Below, piece by piece: positions 1-9,061 of a DNA stretch of 64,000 bases. The notes beneath the pieces were generated by a model. It made no database searches. It saw nothing but the letters and a program-made list of their open reading frames with translations, and was not told where the DNA came from. Source of the DNA: an uncultured Bacteroidota bacterium (GTDB lineage: Bacteria > Bacteroidota > Bacteroidia > Chitinophagales > Chitinophagaceae); the NCBI GenBank assembly GCA_903905065.1, contig CAIVEW010000070.1:1-64000 (forward strand), in the 5' to 3' direction. The translations under genes were made by a program, and so were the position numbers. Each line of letters begins with the position of its first letter. The first letter of the stretch is position 1.

Positions 1-87
1 AAAGATGGCATCAACTATTTGCAGGGTACATATGATGAACTGATAAAAACAAAAGACCCGGAGATCAGCAAATTCTTCAAAAAATAA
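1..87 (+). CDS. ABC transporter ATP-binding protein, C-terminal end (MlaF-type)
   Basis: Only the last 28 codons are in the window, ending with a TAA 11 bases before the next start. The tail contains GTYDELIKTKDPEISKFF, which resembles the C-terminus of MlaF-type ATPases of the Mla/MCE lipid transport system. The MCE-domain gene directly downstream supports this. No catalytic motif is visible, so the assignment rests on the tail and on context. Confidence 0.6.
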   Translation, partial: KDGINYLQGTYDELIKTKDPEISKFFKK

Positions 88-98
88 ATAGTATTCAA

Positions 99-1067
99 AT
101 GGACACGTCTTTGAGGAAAAATATATTAGTTGGTCTTTTCGTTGTGGTTGGCATAACCCTTTTCATTATTGGCATATTCCAGGTTGGCTCTAAGGAGGGT
201 ATGTTTAGAAATACATTTCCGATAACTGCGAAATTCTCTAATGCTACGGGCCTGAAAACAGGCAGCAACATTCGTTTTAACGGTGTAAAAGTAGGCATTG
301 TAAAGGCGGTAAATTTGATCAGCGACAGCATCGTACAGGTCGATATGCAGATAGAGGAAAACAAAAGGGCATTCATCACTAAGAACGCAGTAGCAGCTAT
401 TGCTTCTGACGGATTGATGGGGGATAAAATTGTGAATATTACAAATGGAAAGAATGGAGGGTCAACAGTACAAAATAATGACCAGATCGAAAGCCATAAT
501 CCGTTAAATACCGACCAGATATTACAAACATTAAGCGGGTCTAATGAAAATATTAAGGTGATAACAGAGAACCTAAAAATATTGACCTCGGATCTTAATT
601 CCGAAAACGGGACCATACAAATGCTTTATAGAGATTCAGGACTAGCGAATAATTTAAAGCAGTCCTTCGGTAATCTGAATTTGATAACCGGTAAAGTGTT
701 AAAAGTAAGTTCAGCATTGCAGGATATTACTTCACAGGTACAGCATGGGAATGGAATAGTTGGGAAATTAATGAATGATACCACTTTGTCAAACAGCCTG
801 CTCTATACACTTAATACTCTTAAAGAAACTTCAAACAACTTAAACAAAACCTCCAACCAGCTTTCGCTGACCATGCAACATGTCAATTCAGGCAAGGGAA
901 CAGTAGGATTGCTATTAAGCGATACCGCTTTTGCTTCTGAATTTCAGCAAAGCATTATAAACATCAGGAATGCTTCCGAAGGGCTGAACGAAAATATGGA
1001 AGCCCTGAAGCATAGTTTCTTGCTAAAAAAGTATTTTAAGAAAAAAGAGAGGGAGCAATTAAAATAA
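99..1067 (+). CDS. MCE/MlaD family lipid-transport protein
   Basis: The 322-residue protein has one N-terminal transmembrane segment (about residues 10-28), followed by an MCE domain at about residues 38-118 (GLKTGSNIRFNGVKVGIV, then GLMGDKIVNI). A long helical tail with repeated GNGIVGKLMND and GKGTVGLLLSD motifs follows. This layout fits single-pass MlaD-type subunits, which bind phospholipid in the periplasm for an ABC transporter. It lies 11 bases after the ATPase tail, so the two are probably one operon whose permease lies upstream of the window. The lysine-rich C-terminus is typical of Bacteroidota members. The family call is firm; direction and substrate of transport are not readable. 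Confidence 0.85.
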   Translation: MDTSLRKNILVGLFVVVGITLFIIGIFQVGSKEGMFRNTFPITAKFSNATGLKTGSNIRFNGVKVGIVKAVNLISDSIVQVDMQIEENKRAFITKNAVAAIASDGLMGDKIVNITNGKNGGSTVQNNDQIESHNPLNTDQILQTLSGSNENIKVITENLKILTSDLNSENGTIQMLYRDSGLANNLKQSFGNLNLITGKVLKVSSALQDITSQVQHGNGIVGKLMNDTTLSNSLLYTLNTLKETSNNLNKTSNQLSLTMQHVNSGKGTVGLLLSDTAFASEFQQSIINIRNASEGLNENMEALKHSFLLKKYFKKKEREQLK

Positions 1068-1193
1068 AATTCGCCAAGCAGCCTGAGCTGTATTTCACGG
1101 TTCGTCTTCTGTGGTTTTACAGCCTCGACTCTATCTATACAAATAAAGGTAGCTTTGGGTACACGGCTACTGCTTTGTAATCCTTTTTTTAAG

Positions 1194-2933
1194 ATGAGAA
1201 AATACCTTATTTTTTTTGGCAAATACAGAAGGGCGGTGCTGCTCGCACCCGCGCTGGTCATAATTGATGTCTTCTGCGAAATAGTACAGCCGGAGATGAT
1301 GTCAAAGATCGTCGACAACGGAGTAATGAATAAAAACCTGTCGTACATCCTCCAGACAGGCGGAATAATGGTGGGTCTGTCATTGATAGCCATCGTTGCC
1401 AATGTTGGTAATATATACTACTCCTCACACGCATCAGTGGGCTTTGCTGCCGAGCTACGGAAGGCGATGTTCATTAAGATACAGGAATTTTCATTTTCCA
1501 ACCTGGACAGATTCACCTCGTCTTCATTGGTCACAAGGCTGACCAATGATGTCAATATCGTGCAGGAAGTGATCATGATGTCGCTGAGGCTGTTGATCCG
1601 AGCTCCGCTGATGTTGCTGTTTGCCGTCATTATTGCCATCCGTATCAATTCCAGCCTTGCAACCATAATTGCTGTAGCCATACCAGTATTGTCTGTATGT
1701 ATCTATATGATACTTCGCCGCGGACTGCCTTTCTTTGAGCAGGTGCAGAAAAGGCTGGATAAGGTAAATGCGGTCATACAGGAGAATTTAGTCAATGTCC
1801 GTGTTGTCAAGTCCTTTGTACGGGAAGATTTTGAGAAAAAGAAATTCGGTCGTTCCAATGACGAGCTCAGGGAAATGGCTGTAAAGGCTTCTTCTATGGT
1901 AGTATTGATCATGCCGGTAATGCAGCTGGTCATGAATATCTCTATCGTAGCGATCGTCTGGTTTGGCGGCAACAAAATAATTTCAGGTGAGTTTCAGGTT
2001 GGTCAGCTAATGTCGTTCGTTACTTATATCACGCAGATATTGATGTCGCTAATGATGCTTTCTATGGTCATCATGACGTTTTCCCGCGCTGAGGCTTCAT
2101 CTGAGCGCATCCTGGAGGTTCTGGATGCAAAGATAGATGTCGTTGATTCCCCAGAGGCAGCAGAGCAGGACCTGACTGTCAGACAAGGTAAGGTAGTGTT
2201 TGAAAATGTCTTTTTTAAGTACTTTCCCGACAGCACCGAGTATGTCCTGAAAGATATCAGCTTTGCCGTCAGCCCGGGTGAGATCGTTGCGGTCATCGGT
2301 GCAACGGGTTCGGCCAAGAGCACACTGGTGGAACTGATCCCGAGGCTATATGACGTAACACGGGGCCGTATACTGGTAGACGATGTGGACGTCCGCGACT
2401 ATACGCTGCAGCACCTTCGCGCAGGCATAAGTCTTGTGCTACAACAAAATGACTTGTTTTCAGGGACTATCAGGGAAAACCTCAAATGGGGGAATATGCG
2501 GGCTACGGACGAGGAAATTGTTGCTGCTGCAAAGGACGCCCAGGCCCATGATTTCATTATGTCCTTTCCCCTGCAGTATGAAACTGTCCTGGGGCAAAGC
2601 GGTGTGAACATCTCCGGGGGGCAGAAACAGCGGCTTTGTATCGCACGGGCCATCCTAAGGAAACCGGCGATACTGATAATGGACGACAGCACAAGCGCAG
2701 TGGATATGTCAACCGAGGCAAAGATCAGGTCCTCTTTCAGCCAGCATCTCCGGCAGACCACCATTATCATCATAGCGCAGAGGATAAGCTCCATACAGTC
2801 GGCCAAAAAAATCATCCTGCTCGATAACGGTGCCATCATAGGTACAGGAACACATGATGAGCTGATAGCCGGCAATGCTGTTTACAAGGAAATTTATTAT
2901 TCGCAAGAGCTTAAAGACGCACCTGCCGCATGA
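1194..2933 (+). CDS. ABC exporter half-transporter, subunit with degenerate ATP site
   Basis: A type IV ABC exporter half: membrane domain about residues 10-310, nucleotide-binding domain to the end. I start it at ATG 1194; a TTG 13 codons earlier is possible. Walker A reads GATGSAKST, with Ala for the usual last Gly. The signature is SGGQKQR. Walker B ends in DDSTSAVD, with Asp in place of the catalytic Glu, and the H-loop is AQR instead of AHR. The Glu-to-Asp and His-to-Gln changes are the hallmarks of the degenerate subunit in heterodimeric exporters such as TM287/288. Its partner overlaps by four bases (ATGA at 2930-2933). The intact SGGQ would complete the active site of the partner. Substrate (drug or lipid) is unknown. 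Confidence 0.9.
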   Translation: MRKYLIFFGKYRRAVLLAPALVIIDVFCEIVQPEMMSKIVDNGVMNKNLSYILQTGGIMVGLSLIAIVANVGNIYYSSHASVGFAAELRKAMFIKIQEFSFSNLDRFTSSSLVTRLTNDVNIVQEVIMMSLRLLIRAPLMLLFAVIIAIRINSSLATIIAVAIPVLSVCIYMILRRGLPFFEQVQKRLDKVNAVIQENLVNVRVVKSFVREDFEKKKFGRSNDELREMAVKASSMVVLIMPVMQLVMNISIVAIVWFGGNKIISGEFQVGQLMSFVTYITQILMSLMMLSMVIMTFSRAEASSERILEVLDAKIDVVDSPEAAEQDLTVRQGKVVFENVFFKYFPDSTEYVLKDISFAVSPGEIVAVIGATGSAKSTLVELIPRLYDVTRGRILVDDVDVRDYTLQHLRAGISLVLQQNDLFSGTIRENLKWGNMRATDEEIVAAAKDAQAHDFIMSFPLQYETVLGQSGVNISGGQKQRLCIARAILRKPAILIMDDSTSAVDMSTEAKIRSSFSQHLRQTTIIIIAQRISSIQSAKKIILLDNGAIIGTGTHDELIAGNAVYKEIYYSQELKDAPAA

Positions 2934-4735
2934 GCGAACCAACAAAGATAAAATTAACACCGGCCGGCCTGCCGGGAAGGCGAACCGGCGTTTCGGTTGA
3001 AAAGCCCAAAGATTCCATCCGTGTCATTTTCCGCCTATGGAAATACCTCAGTCGCCAGAAAACATTGCTGCTGGTCATCCTTTTGCTGCTGCTTGTCAAT
3101 ACAGGTGCCACGCTGACCGGCTCCTATCTTTTGCGCCCTATCATCAATAAATATATCATTCCCCACAACCTGCCGGGGCTGGTCAGGATGATCTTCCTGT
3201 TATCAGGGGTCTACATTACGGGGTCCGCAGCGTTCATCTGGCAAAACCGCCTGATGATCCTGGTTGCCCAAAAAACCGTCGGAATCATCCGTGCGGACCT
3301 CTTCAGCAAATTGCAGACACTGCCGGTAAAATTCTTTGACAGTAACAGTCACGGTGACCTGATGAGCCGTTTCACGAATGATATAGATAATGTCGGCGAT
3401 TCTTTGAACACAAGTGTCCTGCAGCTGTTTACCAGTACTATTACCTTAGTGGGCATTTTCGTTTTGATGCTTTATATCAGTCCGCTCCTTACCCTGGTCA
3501 CACTATTTGTTGTGCCTCTGATGCTATGGGTAGCCGGACAGATCATTAAAAAAAGTAAAAATTTCTTCAAGACGCAGCAAGCAGCGCTGGGAACCATGAA
3601 TGGCTACGTGGAGGAAATGATCACCGGGCAGAAAGTGGTAAAGGTTTTTGGATATGAGGAAAGTGCCACTGCGCAATTTGAGTTGCTGAACAACGACCTG
3701 AGAGACAAGGCTACGCAGGCCCAGCTATACTCCGGTGCCATGATGCCTGTTATCCAGAACCTAAATACCATCAATTTCGCCCTTACCGCAACACTGGGCG
3801 GCTTATTAGCCATTTCAAGAGGGCTTGATCTGGGCGGGCTTGCTGCCTTTTTGCAGTATTCCCGGCAGTTCGGTCGGCCGGTGAATGAGATATCCAGCCA
3901 GTATAACAGCATACAGTCGGCACTCGCCGGGGCTGAGCGCATTTTCCAGATCATGGATGAGCTGCCAGAGCCCGCTGACAGCGCAGGTGCTGTTGCCCTT
4001 ACCCATGTAAAAGGAGACGTCCGGTTCGACTCCGTAACGTTCGGCTATGACGCAGGTAAAGCTGTATTAAAAAACATATCGTTACATGCAGAGGCAGGGC
4101 AAAAGATCGCCTTCGTCGGGTCTACCGGCGCTGGTAAAACAACCATCATGAATTTACTGCCCCGGTTCTACGATATACAATCCGGCACCATCTCCATAGA
4201 CGGGATCGATATAGAGAAGATACAGAGAAGCAGCTTACGGCAGTCCCTGGCCATTGTTTTGCAGGATACGCACCTTTTTACTGCTACCGTGATGGAAAAT
4301 ATCCGCTATGGGCTGCTTGAGGCTACCGACGACGACGTAATTGCAGCAGCGGTACTTTCGGGGGCTGATTCATTTATTAAGCGCTTACCCAACGGCTATC
4401 AAACAGTATTGGAAAACGATGGCGGGAACCTGAGCCAGGGACAGCGCCAACTGCTCAATATCGCAAGGGCAACTGTGGCCAGGCCATCTATCCTGATCCT
4501 GGACGAAGCGACGAGCTCAATAGACACGCGAACAGAGCAGATCATACAAAGGGGCATCGACCAGCTGATGGCTGGTCGCACCAGCTTTGTTATCGCCCAC
4601 CGGTTATCCACTGTCCGCAACGCAGATGAGATCATAGTCCTGGAGCATGGAGCAATCATAGAGCGCGGAAACCATTCTGCCTTGCTGGAACAAAAAGGCC
4701 GGTATTATGAATTGTATACCGGGCAGTTTGACTGA
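2930..4735 (+). CDS. ABC exporter half-transporter, catalytically canonical subunit
   Basis: 601-residue membrane-plus-ATPase protein. The membrane domain spans about residues 35-330. Walker A is GSTGAGKTT (near 397), the signature LSQGQRQ (near 501), Walker B ILILDEATSSID (near 522) and the H-loop AHRLST (near 554). It has the catalytic Glu and the switch His that its partner lacks, but a less usual signature. This is what a TM288-like partner should look like. Start and upstream stop overlap, so translation is probably coupled with equal subunit amounts. It exports an unknown compound from the inner membrane. After the stop there is only a decayed gene on the other strand. Confidence 0.9.
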   Translation: MSEPTKIKLTPAGLPGRRTGVSVEKPKDSIRVIFRLWKYLSRQKTLLLVILLLLLVNTGATLTGSYLLRPIINKYIIPHNLPGLVRMIFLLSGVYITGSAAFIWQNRLMILVAQKTVGIIRADLFSKLQTLPVKFFDSNSHGDLMSRFTNDIDNVGDSLNTSVLQLFTSTITLVGIFVLMLYISPLLTLVTLFVVPLMLWVAGQIIKKSKNFFKTQQAALGTMNGYVEEMITGQKVVKVFGYEESATAQFELLNNDLRDKATQAQLYSGAMMPVIQNLNTINFALTATLGGLLAISRGLDLGGLAAFLQYSRQFGRPVNEISSQYNSIQSALAGAERIFQIMDELPEPADSAGAVALTHVKGDVRFDSVTFGYDAGKAVLKNISLHAEAGQKIAFVGSTGAGKTTIMNLLPRFYDIQSGTISIDGIDIEKIQRSSLRQSLAIVLQDTHLFTATVMENIRYGLLEATDDDVIAAAVLSGADSFIKRLPNGYQTVLENDGGNLSQGQRQLLNIARATVARPSILILDEATSSIDTRTEQIIQRGIDQLMAGRTSFVIAHRLSTVRNADEIIVLEHGAIIERGNHSALLEQKGRYYELYTGQFD

Positions 4736-4750
4736 TCCGTTGCTTCGCCG

Positions 4751-5465
4751 TTATAGCCAAAGAGCGGCTATTGCAAATAAAAGTGCCGTTGTCATAATTA
4801 CGGAACCGAGCTTCAGGAAGGTCCATGCACTAACGGATTGCCCTTCGCGGCGCAACGCTACAGCCACAGTATGGTCGCAAGGGAGCCTGTGATAGAAAGA
4901 TTGGGTCCAAGGTCAACACCGATCAGGATGGCGCTTTTCACTATCGCAGGCTTACGCGTAGCCTGGACGGCATTAGCCGCAATGAGACCGACCGGCAGGT
5001 TATTCATCAGGTTGCTTGCAAAAGCAGCAATGAACCCGCTGCTCCATGCAGTCCCGGTCATTGAATGCGCCGCACTCTGGTAAAGCGATGTGGTGACGGA
5101 TCGTATCAGTCCGGTTTTATTGAGTGCCTCCACGGTCACAAACAGGCCTGCAACCAGCGGAACAACAGACCATGAAACTCCCTATATAACGATCATCGGA
5201 TTCCTTTTTCGACCGGATGATAACAACAGCAGACGTAAACAAACCTGTGACAGCAGTAGGCAATCCAAGCTGGATGTCAAGCGAGGAACATATAAGGAGG
5301 CTGACCGCTGTTGCCACAATGCCCGTGAGGGCTGACCTTCCGCCCTGCGAGAGCGTCGGTATTGGGATGTCAGTGCCGATCTTACCTTTCTGCAGATGTG
5401 TGAATGATGTAACTAATAGACCGATAGGTGTAATGTCCGGCTTTGTGGATCTGCTGACCTTTGCA
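4751..5465 (-). pseudogene. Decayed ArsB/NhaD-type membrane pump, C-terminal remnant
   Basis: On the minus strand, broken frames add up to the C-terminal part of an ArsB-like arsenite/anion pump. Segments include GVSWSVVPLVAGLFVTVEAL, SNLMNNLPVGLIA, ILIGVDLGPNLSITGSLATI and ALRREGQSVSAWTFLKLG. They lie in different frames. One slip is at the T5 run near 5205, an in-frame TAG is at 5182-5184, and a one-base loss is near 4856, just after LATILWL. The N-terminal half of a normal ~420-residue ArsB is missing. The remnant ends where the next plus-strand gene begins, so the 5' part was probably removed by a rearrangement. Confidence 0.75.
5398..5440 (+). promoter_or_regulatory. Possible degenerate copy of the BON-gene upstream element
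   Basis: The 22 bases from 5398 differ at two positions from the start of the element found before three BON genes (GTGTGAAAGGTGTAACTAAT plus AG). A GTGTAATG-TCCG stretch follows at 5427, resembling the distal part of that element, but the middle is about 50 bases shorter. It lies inside the arsB remnant and 64-106 bases upstream of the next gene's candidate starts. It could be a relic or a functional short version. Confidence 0.35.
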
Positions 5466-5503
5466 GGGTCATGAAAATTCATTCACGACCCAAAGTACAT
5501 ACA

Positions 5504-5962
5504 ATGGCCAAAGTAAATGTAAAACATCGCCCGCATGGCGAAGGTGTTAAATTGCTAGGTGCCCCTGCAGAACTGATCGACCTGATGATACCGGGCCCTA
5601 ATGAGCGCAAGGCAGCTATCAATGAGATAGATAATGAGGGGCCGATGCATAAGCAGGTATTCAGCGCATTGCTGCTTAACCGGCTCAACAAGATGGTCCA
5701 TATCATCCAAAAGAGCAGCGGCGCCAAGTTTGCCTTGCAGGAGGGCTATGAGCTGTTCAGGGAGCATGAGGGAAATGACGTGGCATTGTCTGTATCGGTG
5801 CCCATAAACGTGGGCACAGACCTGGAAAAGAAAGAGATCGCCGATGCCATCTCACACGCGCCTGAACATGAGGCACTGGTATACGCCATGTGCCTGCAGG
5901 CAATTGAATGGACGATCAAGGCAGCGGGCAGCAAGACAGACAACGATAAAGCGCCAAAGTAG
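5504..5962 (+). CDS. Conserved-looking hypothetical protein (152 aa)
   Basis: I do not recognise this family. The frame opens at ATG 5471, but the first 11 codons are of unlike composition and overlap the edge of the arsB remnant. ATG 5504 (MAKVNVKHRPHGEGVKLLG) looks like the natural start. The product is soluble, charged and mostly helical, with no signal peptide or membrane segment. Recognisable features are an LIDLMIPGPNERKAAINEID stretch near residues 25-45 and a Lys-rich tail. It precedes the BON/stress cluster in the same direction with a 60-base gap, so a stress role is possible by association only. Confidence 0.6.
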   Translation: MAKVNVKHRPHGEGVKLLGAPAELIDLMIPGPNERKAAINEIDNEGPMHKQVFSALLLNRLNKMVHIIQKSSGAKFALQEGYELFREHEGNDVALSVSVPINVGTDLEKKEIADAISHAPEHEALVYAMCLQAIEWTIKAAGSKTDNDKAPK

Positions 5963-6022
5963 TCGTAAGCGAATTTCACTACAGATAATTTTTCTGATCC
6001 TTAAATTCATTAAATCCAAAAC

Positions 6023-6688
6023 ATGAAAACAAACGAAGATCTGCAATACGATGTTGAACAAGCGATAAGGTGGGAGCCCCAGATCGACGCAGCACAGATC
6101 GGTGTAACCGCCAAAGACGGCGTGGTGACGCTTACAGGCACAGTAGACAGCTATTTTAAAAAGACAGAAGCCGAAAAGGCTGCTAAAAAGGTCGCAGGTA
6201 TCACAGCGTTGGTCGAAAATATCAAAATTGATTACGGTAGCTACTGGGATCAGAAAAATGACACCGAAATTGCTGCCGAGATACTGAATGCCTTTAAATG
6301 GCATACGGATGTTCCTGACGAAAAGCTGAAGGTAAGGGTGGAAAACGGATGGGTCACCCTCGACGGTGAACTTGGATGGAACTACCAGAAGGATGCAGCA
6401 AAAGATGCAGTGAAAAACCTTATGGGAGTGACGGGTGTTTCCAACGATATCAAGATCAAATCAGAAGTTGATGTAATCGAACTAAAGGATATTGTAGCTG
6501 CGATCAAACGTACTATATCTGGCGACAATCAGGACATAGAGGTCCGTGTTTCTGACAAAAACGTGCAACTGAAGGGACGAGTACATTCTTACTATGCAAA
6601 AGATGAAGCAGAAAGAATGGCCTGGAACACGCCAGGTGTTTCCACGGTAGATAACGAATTGATAATTGTAAACGACTACGCTGATTAG
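6023..6688 (+). CDS. Three-BON-domain protein, paralog 1
   Basis: 221 residues made almost wholly of three BON domains at about 3-70, 78-146 and 153-219. Each has the VTAKDGVVTLTG or [12 protein letters not shown] core. BON domains bind membranes or phospholipid and occur in OsmY-type stress proteins. OsmY is periplasmic, yet no signal peptide is visible here, so a cytoplasmic location is implied. This is the most divergent of the four copies in the window and the only one without the shared ~105-bp upstream element. A terminator-like hairpin follows at 6717. Confidence 0.85.
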   Translation: MKTNEDLQYDVEQAIRWEPQIDAAQIGVTAKDGVVTLTGTVDSYFKKTEAEKAAKKVAGITALVENIKIDYGSYWDQKNDTEIAAEILNAFKWHTDVPDEKLKVRVENGWVTLDGELGWNYQKDAAKDAVKNLMGVTGVSNDIKIKSEVDVIELKDIVAAIKRTISGDNQDIEVRVSDKNVQLKGRVHSYYAKDEAERMAWNTPGVSTVDNELIIVNDYAD

Positions 6689-6716
6689 TTAATCAGTGGT
6701 AATAGGAACTTCCGCG

Positions 6717-6763
6717 AAACGGGCAGAGACTGTCCAGAAAAGGGATGGTTTCTGCCTGTTTCA
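6717..6763 (+). terminator. Hairpin after BON paralog 1
   Basis: AACGGGCAGA (6718) pairs with TCTGCCTGTT (6751-6760), with further pairing inside around an A-rich loop. It stands 30 bases after the stop. The T-tract is weak, so efficiency is uncertain. Confidence 0.5.
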
Positions 6764-6790
6764 TTTACCCACTCGGAAGGCTATTCCAAT

Positions 6791-6894
6791 GTGTGAAAGG
6801 TGTAACTAATACATGTTGTGGTATAACATTAAATTTTAGGACTGCGTAGACCTTTGCACTTGTAATGATTCCGTTACAGCAAAACTGATTTCAT
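6791..6894 (+). promoter_or_regulatory. BON-gene upstream element, copy A
   Basis: This 104-base block ends at the ATG of BON paralog 2 and shares its framework with copies B (11014) and C (11933). It begins GTGTGAAAGGTGTAACTAAT. Near the middle is a TAACA(C/T)TTA-like motif, then CCTTT(A/G)C, then TGTAATGATTCCGTTAC shortly before the start codon. The motifs keep their spacing while the bases between differ, as expected for a promoter with operator sites. The last motif is an imperfect palindrome with GTAA and TTAC ends. Confidence 0.7.
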
Positions 6895-7563
6895 ATGAAG
6901 ACAAATGCAGAATTACAGAGAGACGTTCAGGATGCGATCAAATGGGAACCACTGCTCAATGCAGCGGAAATAGGCGTTACCGCTAAGGATGGCATTGTTT
7001 CTCTTACAGGTGTGGTGGATAACTACGCTAAGAAACTGGAAGCTGAAAACGCTGCCAAAAGAGTAATTGGCGTAAAAGCACTTGTTGAAAAAATAGAAGT
7101 GAAAATACCAAATTCATGGACAAAGACAAATGCAGAAATCGCTAAAGAAGTTACTAATGCACTAGAGTCTAACTGGTCGGTGCCTAGCGACAAAGTAAAA
7201 GTGGAGGTTGAGGATGGTTGGGTGACCTTGGAAGGCGAACTTCCCTGGAACTACCAGAAGGAAGCAGCAAAAAGTGCCGTTAATTACCTTACCGGTGTAA
7301 AAGGAGTATTCAACAACATTACAATCAAATCGGACACCCAGGATGCGATTGAAAAGGAAAATGTAGTCGATGCGATAGCCAGAAGTTGGTCTGTAGATGA
7401 TAGCGATATTAATGTGTCCGTTTCCGGTACCACTGTTACTTTAAGCGGAACGGTAGATTCCTGGTATCAAAAAGAAGAGGCTGATCGCATTGCCTGGAAA
7501 ACTCCGGGTATTTGTAATGTAAAAAATGAGCTCGCCGTTGACTATGAATATGCTTTTGATTAA
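6895..7563 (+). CDS. Three-BON-domain protein, paralog 2
   Basis: 222 residues with three BON domains and no signal peptide. It is very close to the copy at 11119; both contain [28 protein letters not shown] and SVDDSDI or SIDDSDI. The family binds membrane or lipid surfaces and is often induced by osmotic or envelope stress; the exact function is not known. It has its own upstream element (copy A). The dehydrogenase gene follows after 29 bases and may be co-transcribed. Confidence 0.85.
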   Translation: MKTNAELQRDVQDAIKWEPLLNAAEIGVTAKDGIVSLTGVVDNYAKKLEAENAAKRVIGVKALVEKIEVKIPNSWTKTNAEIAKEVTNALESNWSVPSDKVKVEVEDGWVTLEGELPWNYQKEAAKSAVNYLTGVKGVFNNITIKSDTQDAIEKENVVDAIARSWSVDDSDINVSVSGTTVTLSGTVDSWYQKEEADRIAWKTPGICNVKNELAVDYEYAFD

Positions 7564-7592
7564 TCAATAATTCCTAATAAAATAGAATAAAC

Positions 7593-8975
7593 ATGATATT
7601 TCAAACAACCAATCCCGCAAACAATAAAGTAGTACAGTCTTTTGAAGAAATGACCGATGCTGTAGTTGACAATGCCGTTACCAAAGCAACAAATACATTT
7701 GATGAGTGGAAGAATACAGATTATAAAATACGGGCGCAACTACTGTATAAAGTAGCTGGCTTACTAAGGGCAAAAAAGAAAGAACTGGCAGAGATGATTA
7801 CTTTGGAAATGGGAAAACTCTTGTCTCATGCTGAAGGTGAAATAAAGCTAAGTGCAGAAATATTCGATTATTATGCCAAAAATGCAGAGACCTTTCTGGC
7901 TGACAAAGTACTCAATCCGGTACACGGAAAAGCATTTATAAGACATAGCCCTGTGGGCGTGCTTCTGGGAATACAACCCTGGAACTTCCCGTTTTACCAG
8001 GTAGCCCGTTTTGCTGCACCCAACGTTATGATTGGCAATGTGGTGTTGGTAAAACACGCTCCGAACGTACCGCAATGCGCTATAGCTATTGAGAAGATAT
8101 TTTTGGAAGCAGGAGCACCACTTGGGCTATATACCAATCTGCTTTTATCCAATCCAAGAACTACAGCGTTGGTTGCTGACAAAAGGATCAGAGGCGTATC
8201 GCTTACCGGCAGCGAAACCGCAGGTGCAAGTGTAGCTGCAGAAGCCGGCAAACATATTAAAAAGTCTGTGCTGGAACTAGGTGGCAGTGATGCTTTCATT
8301 ATACTGGATGATGCAGATATTGACAAAGCAGTAGAATGGGCGGTAGTAGGAAGAATAAACAACAACGGCCAATGTTGCGTAGCGTCTAAACGATTCATAG
8401 CAGTGGAGAGTATCGCGGATGCATTCCTGGAAAAATTTAAAAAGAGGCTAAGTGAACTGGTGATCGGGGACCCTATGGATGTGACTACAAATTTAGGCCC
8501 GCTTTGTACAGAGGCCGCGGCAGTGAAAATTGCAGACCAGGTTAAAAGGTGCGTAGCCGGAGGCGCAAAAATTCTATTGGGCGGCAAAAGAGTAGACAGA
8601 GCCGGAGCCTATATGGAAGCCACAATACTTACAAATGTATTAAAAGAGAATCCCGTTTTTTACGAAGAATTTTTTGGACCGGTTGCTCTTTTTTTTAAAG
8701 TAAAAAATGAGCAGGAAGCTATTGATTTAGCTAATGATTCCCCTTTCGGTTTAGGCGGGTCCATATTTACCCAGGACGTTGAAAGAGGCAAAAGGATTGC
8801 CGACAAGATCGATACCGGCATGGTGTTCATCAATCACCCCACATGGACACAAGCCGATTTGCCCTTTGGCGGCACTAAAGGTTCGGGTTATGGAAGGGAG
8901 ATGGCTGAGTTAGGCCTGGACGAATTTGTAAACAAAAAGCTGATCCGGATAAGTGAACTGAGTGATCCATTCTAA
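7593..8975 (+). CDS. NAD(P)-dependent succinate-semialdehyde dehydrogenase
   Basis: 460-residue aldehyde dehydrogenase of the shorter GabD/Sad type. Visible landmarks are the ILLGIQPWNFPFYQ-like substrate and cofactor segment (near 125), SLTGSETAG (NAD binding), LELGGSDAFII with the general-base Glu (near 229) and GQCCVASKRF with the catalytic Cys (near 260). It oxidises succinate semialdehyde, or related aldehydes, to the acid with NAD(P). Substrate cannot be fixed from sequence. The position among stress genes suggests aldehyde detoxification or GABA/succinate metabolism. The gene follows a BON gene at 29 bases. Confidence 0.85.
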   Translation: MIFQTTNPANNKVVQSFEEMTDAVVDNAVTKATNTFDEWKNTDYKIRAQLLYKVAGLLRAKKKELAEMITLEMGKLLSHAEGEIKLSAEIFDYYAKNAETFLADKVLNPVHGKAFIRHSPVGVLLGIQPWNFPFYQVARFAAPNVMIGNVVLVKHAPNVPQCAIAIEKIFLEAGAPLGLYTNLLLSNPRTTALVADKRIRGVSLTGSETAGASVAAEAGKHIKKSVLELGGSDAFIILDDADIDKAVEWAVVGRINNNGQCCVASKRFIAVESIADAFLEKFKKRLSELVIGDPMDVTTNLGPLCTEAAAVKIADQVKRCVAGGAKILLGGKRVDRAGAYMEATILTNVLKENPVFYEEFFGPVALFFKVKNEQEAIDLANDSPFGLGGSIFTQDVERGKRIADKIDTGMVFINHPTWTQADLPFGGTKGSGYGREMAELGLDEFVNKKLIRISELSDPF

Positions 8976-9061
8976 TACTATCTCGATACCCTAAAAAAAT
9001 CGCCTCTAATGAAAATTTCGGAAAAGGCAAATTTAATTCATATAGCACCAATATCCAGGTC

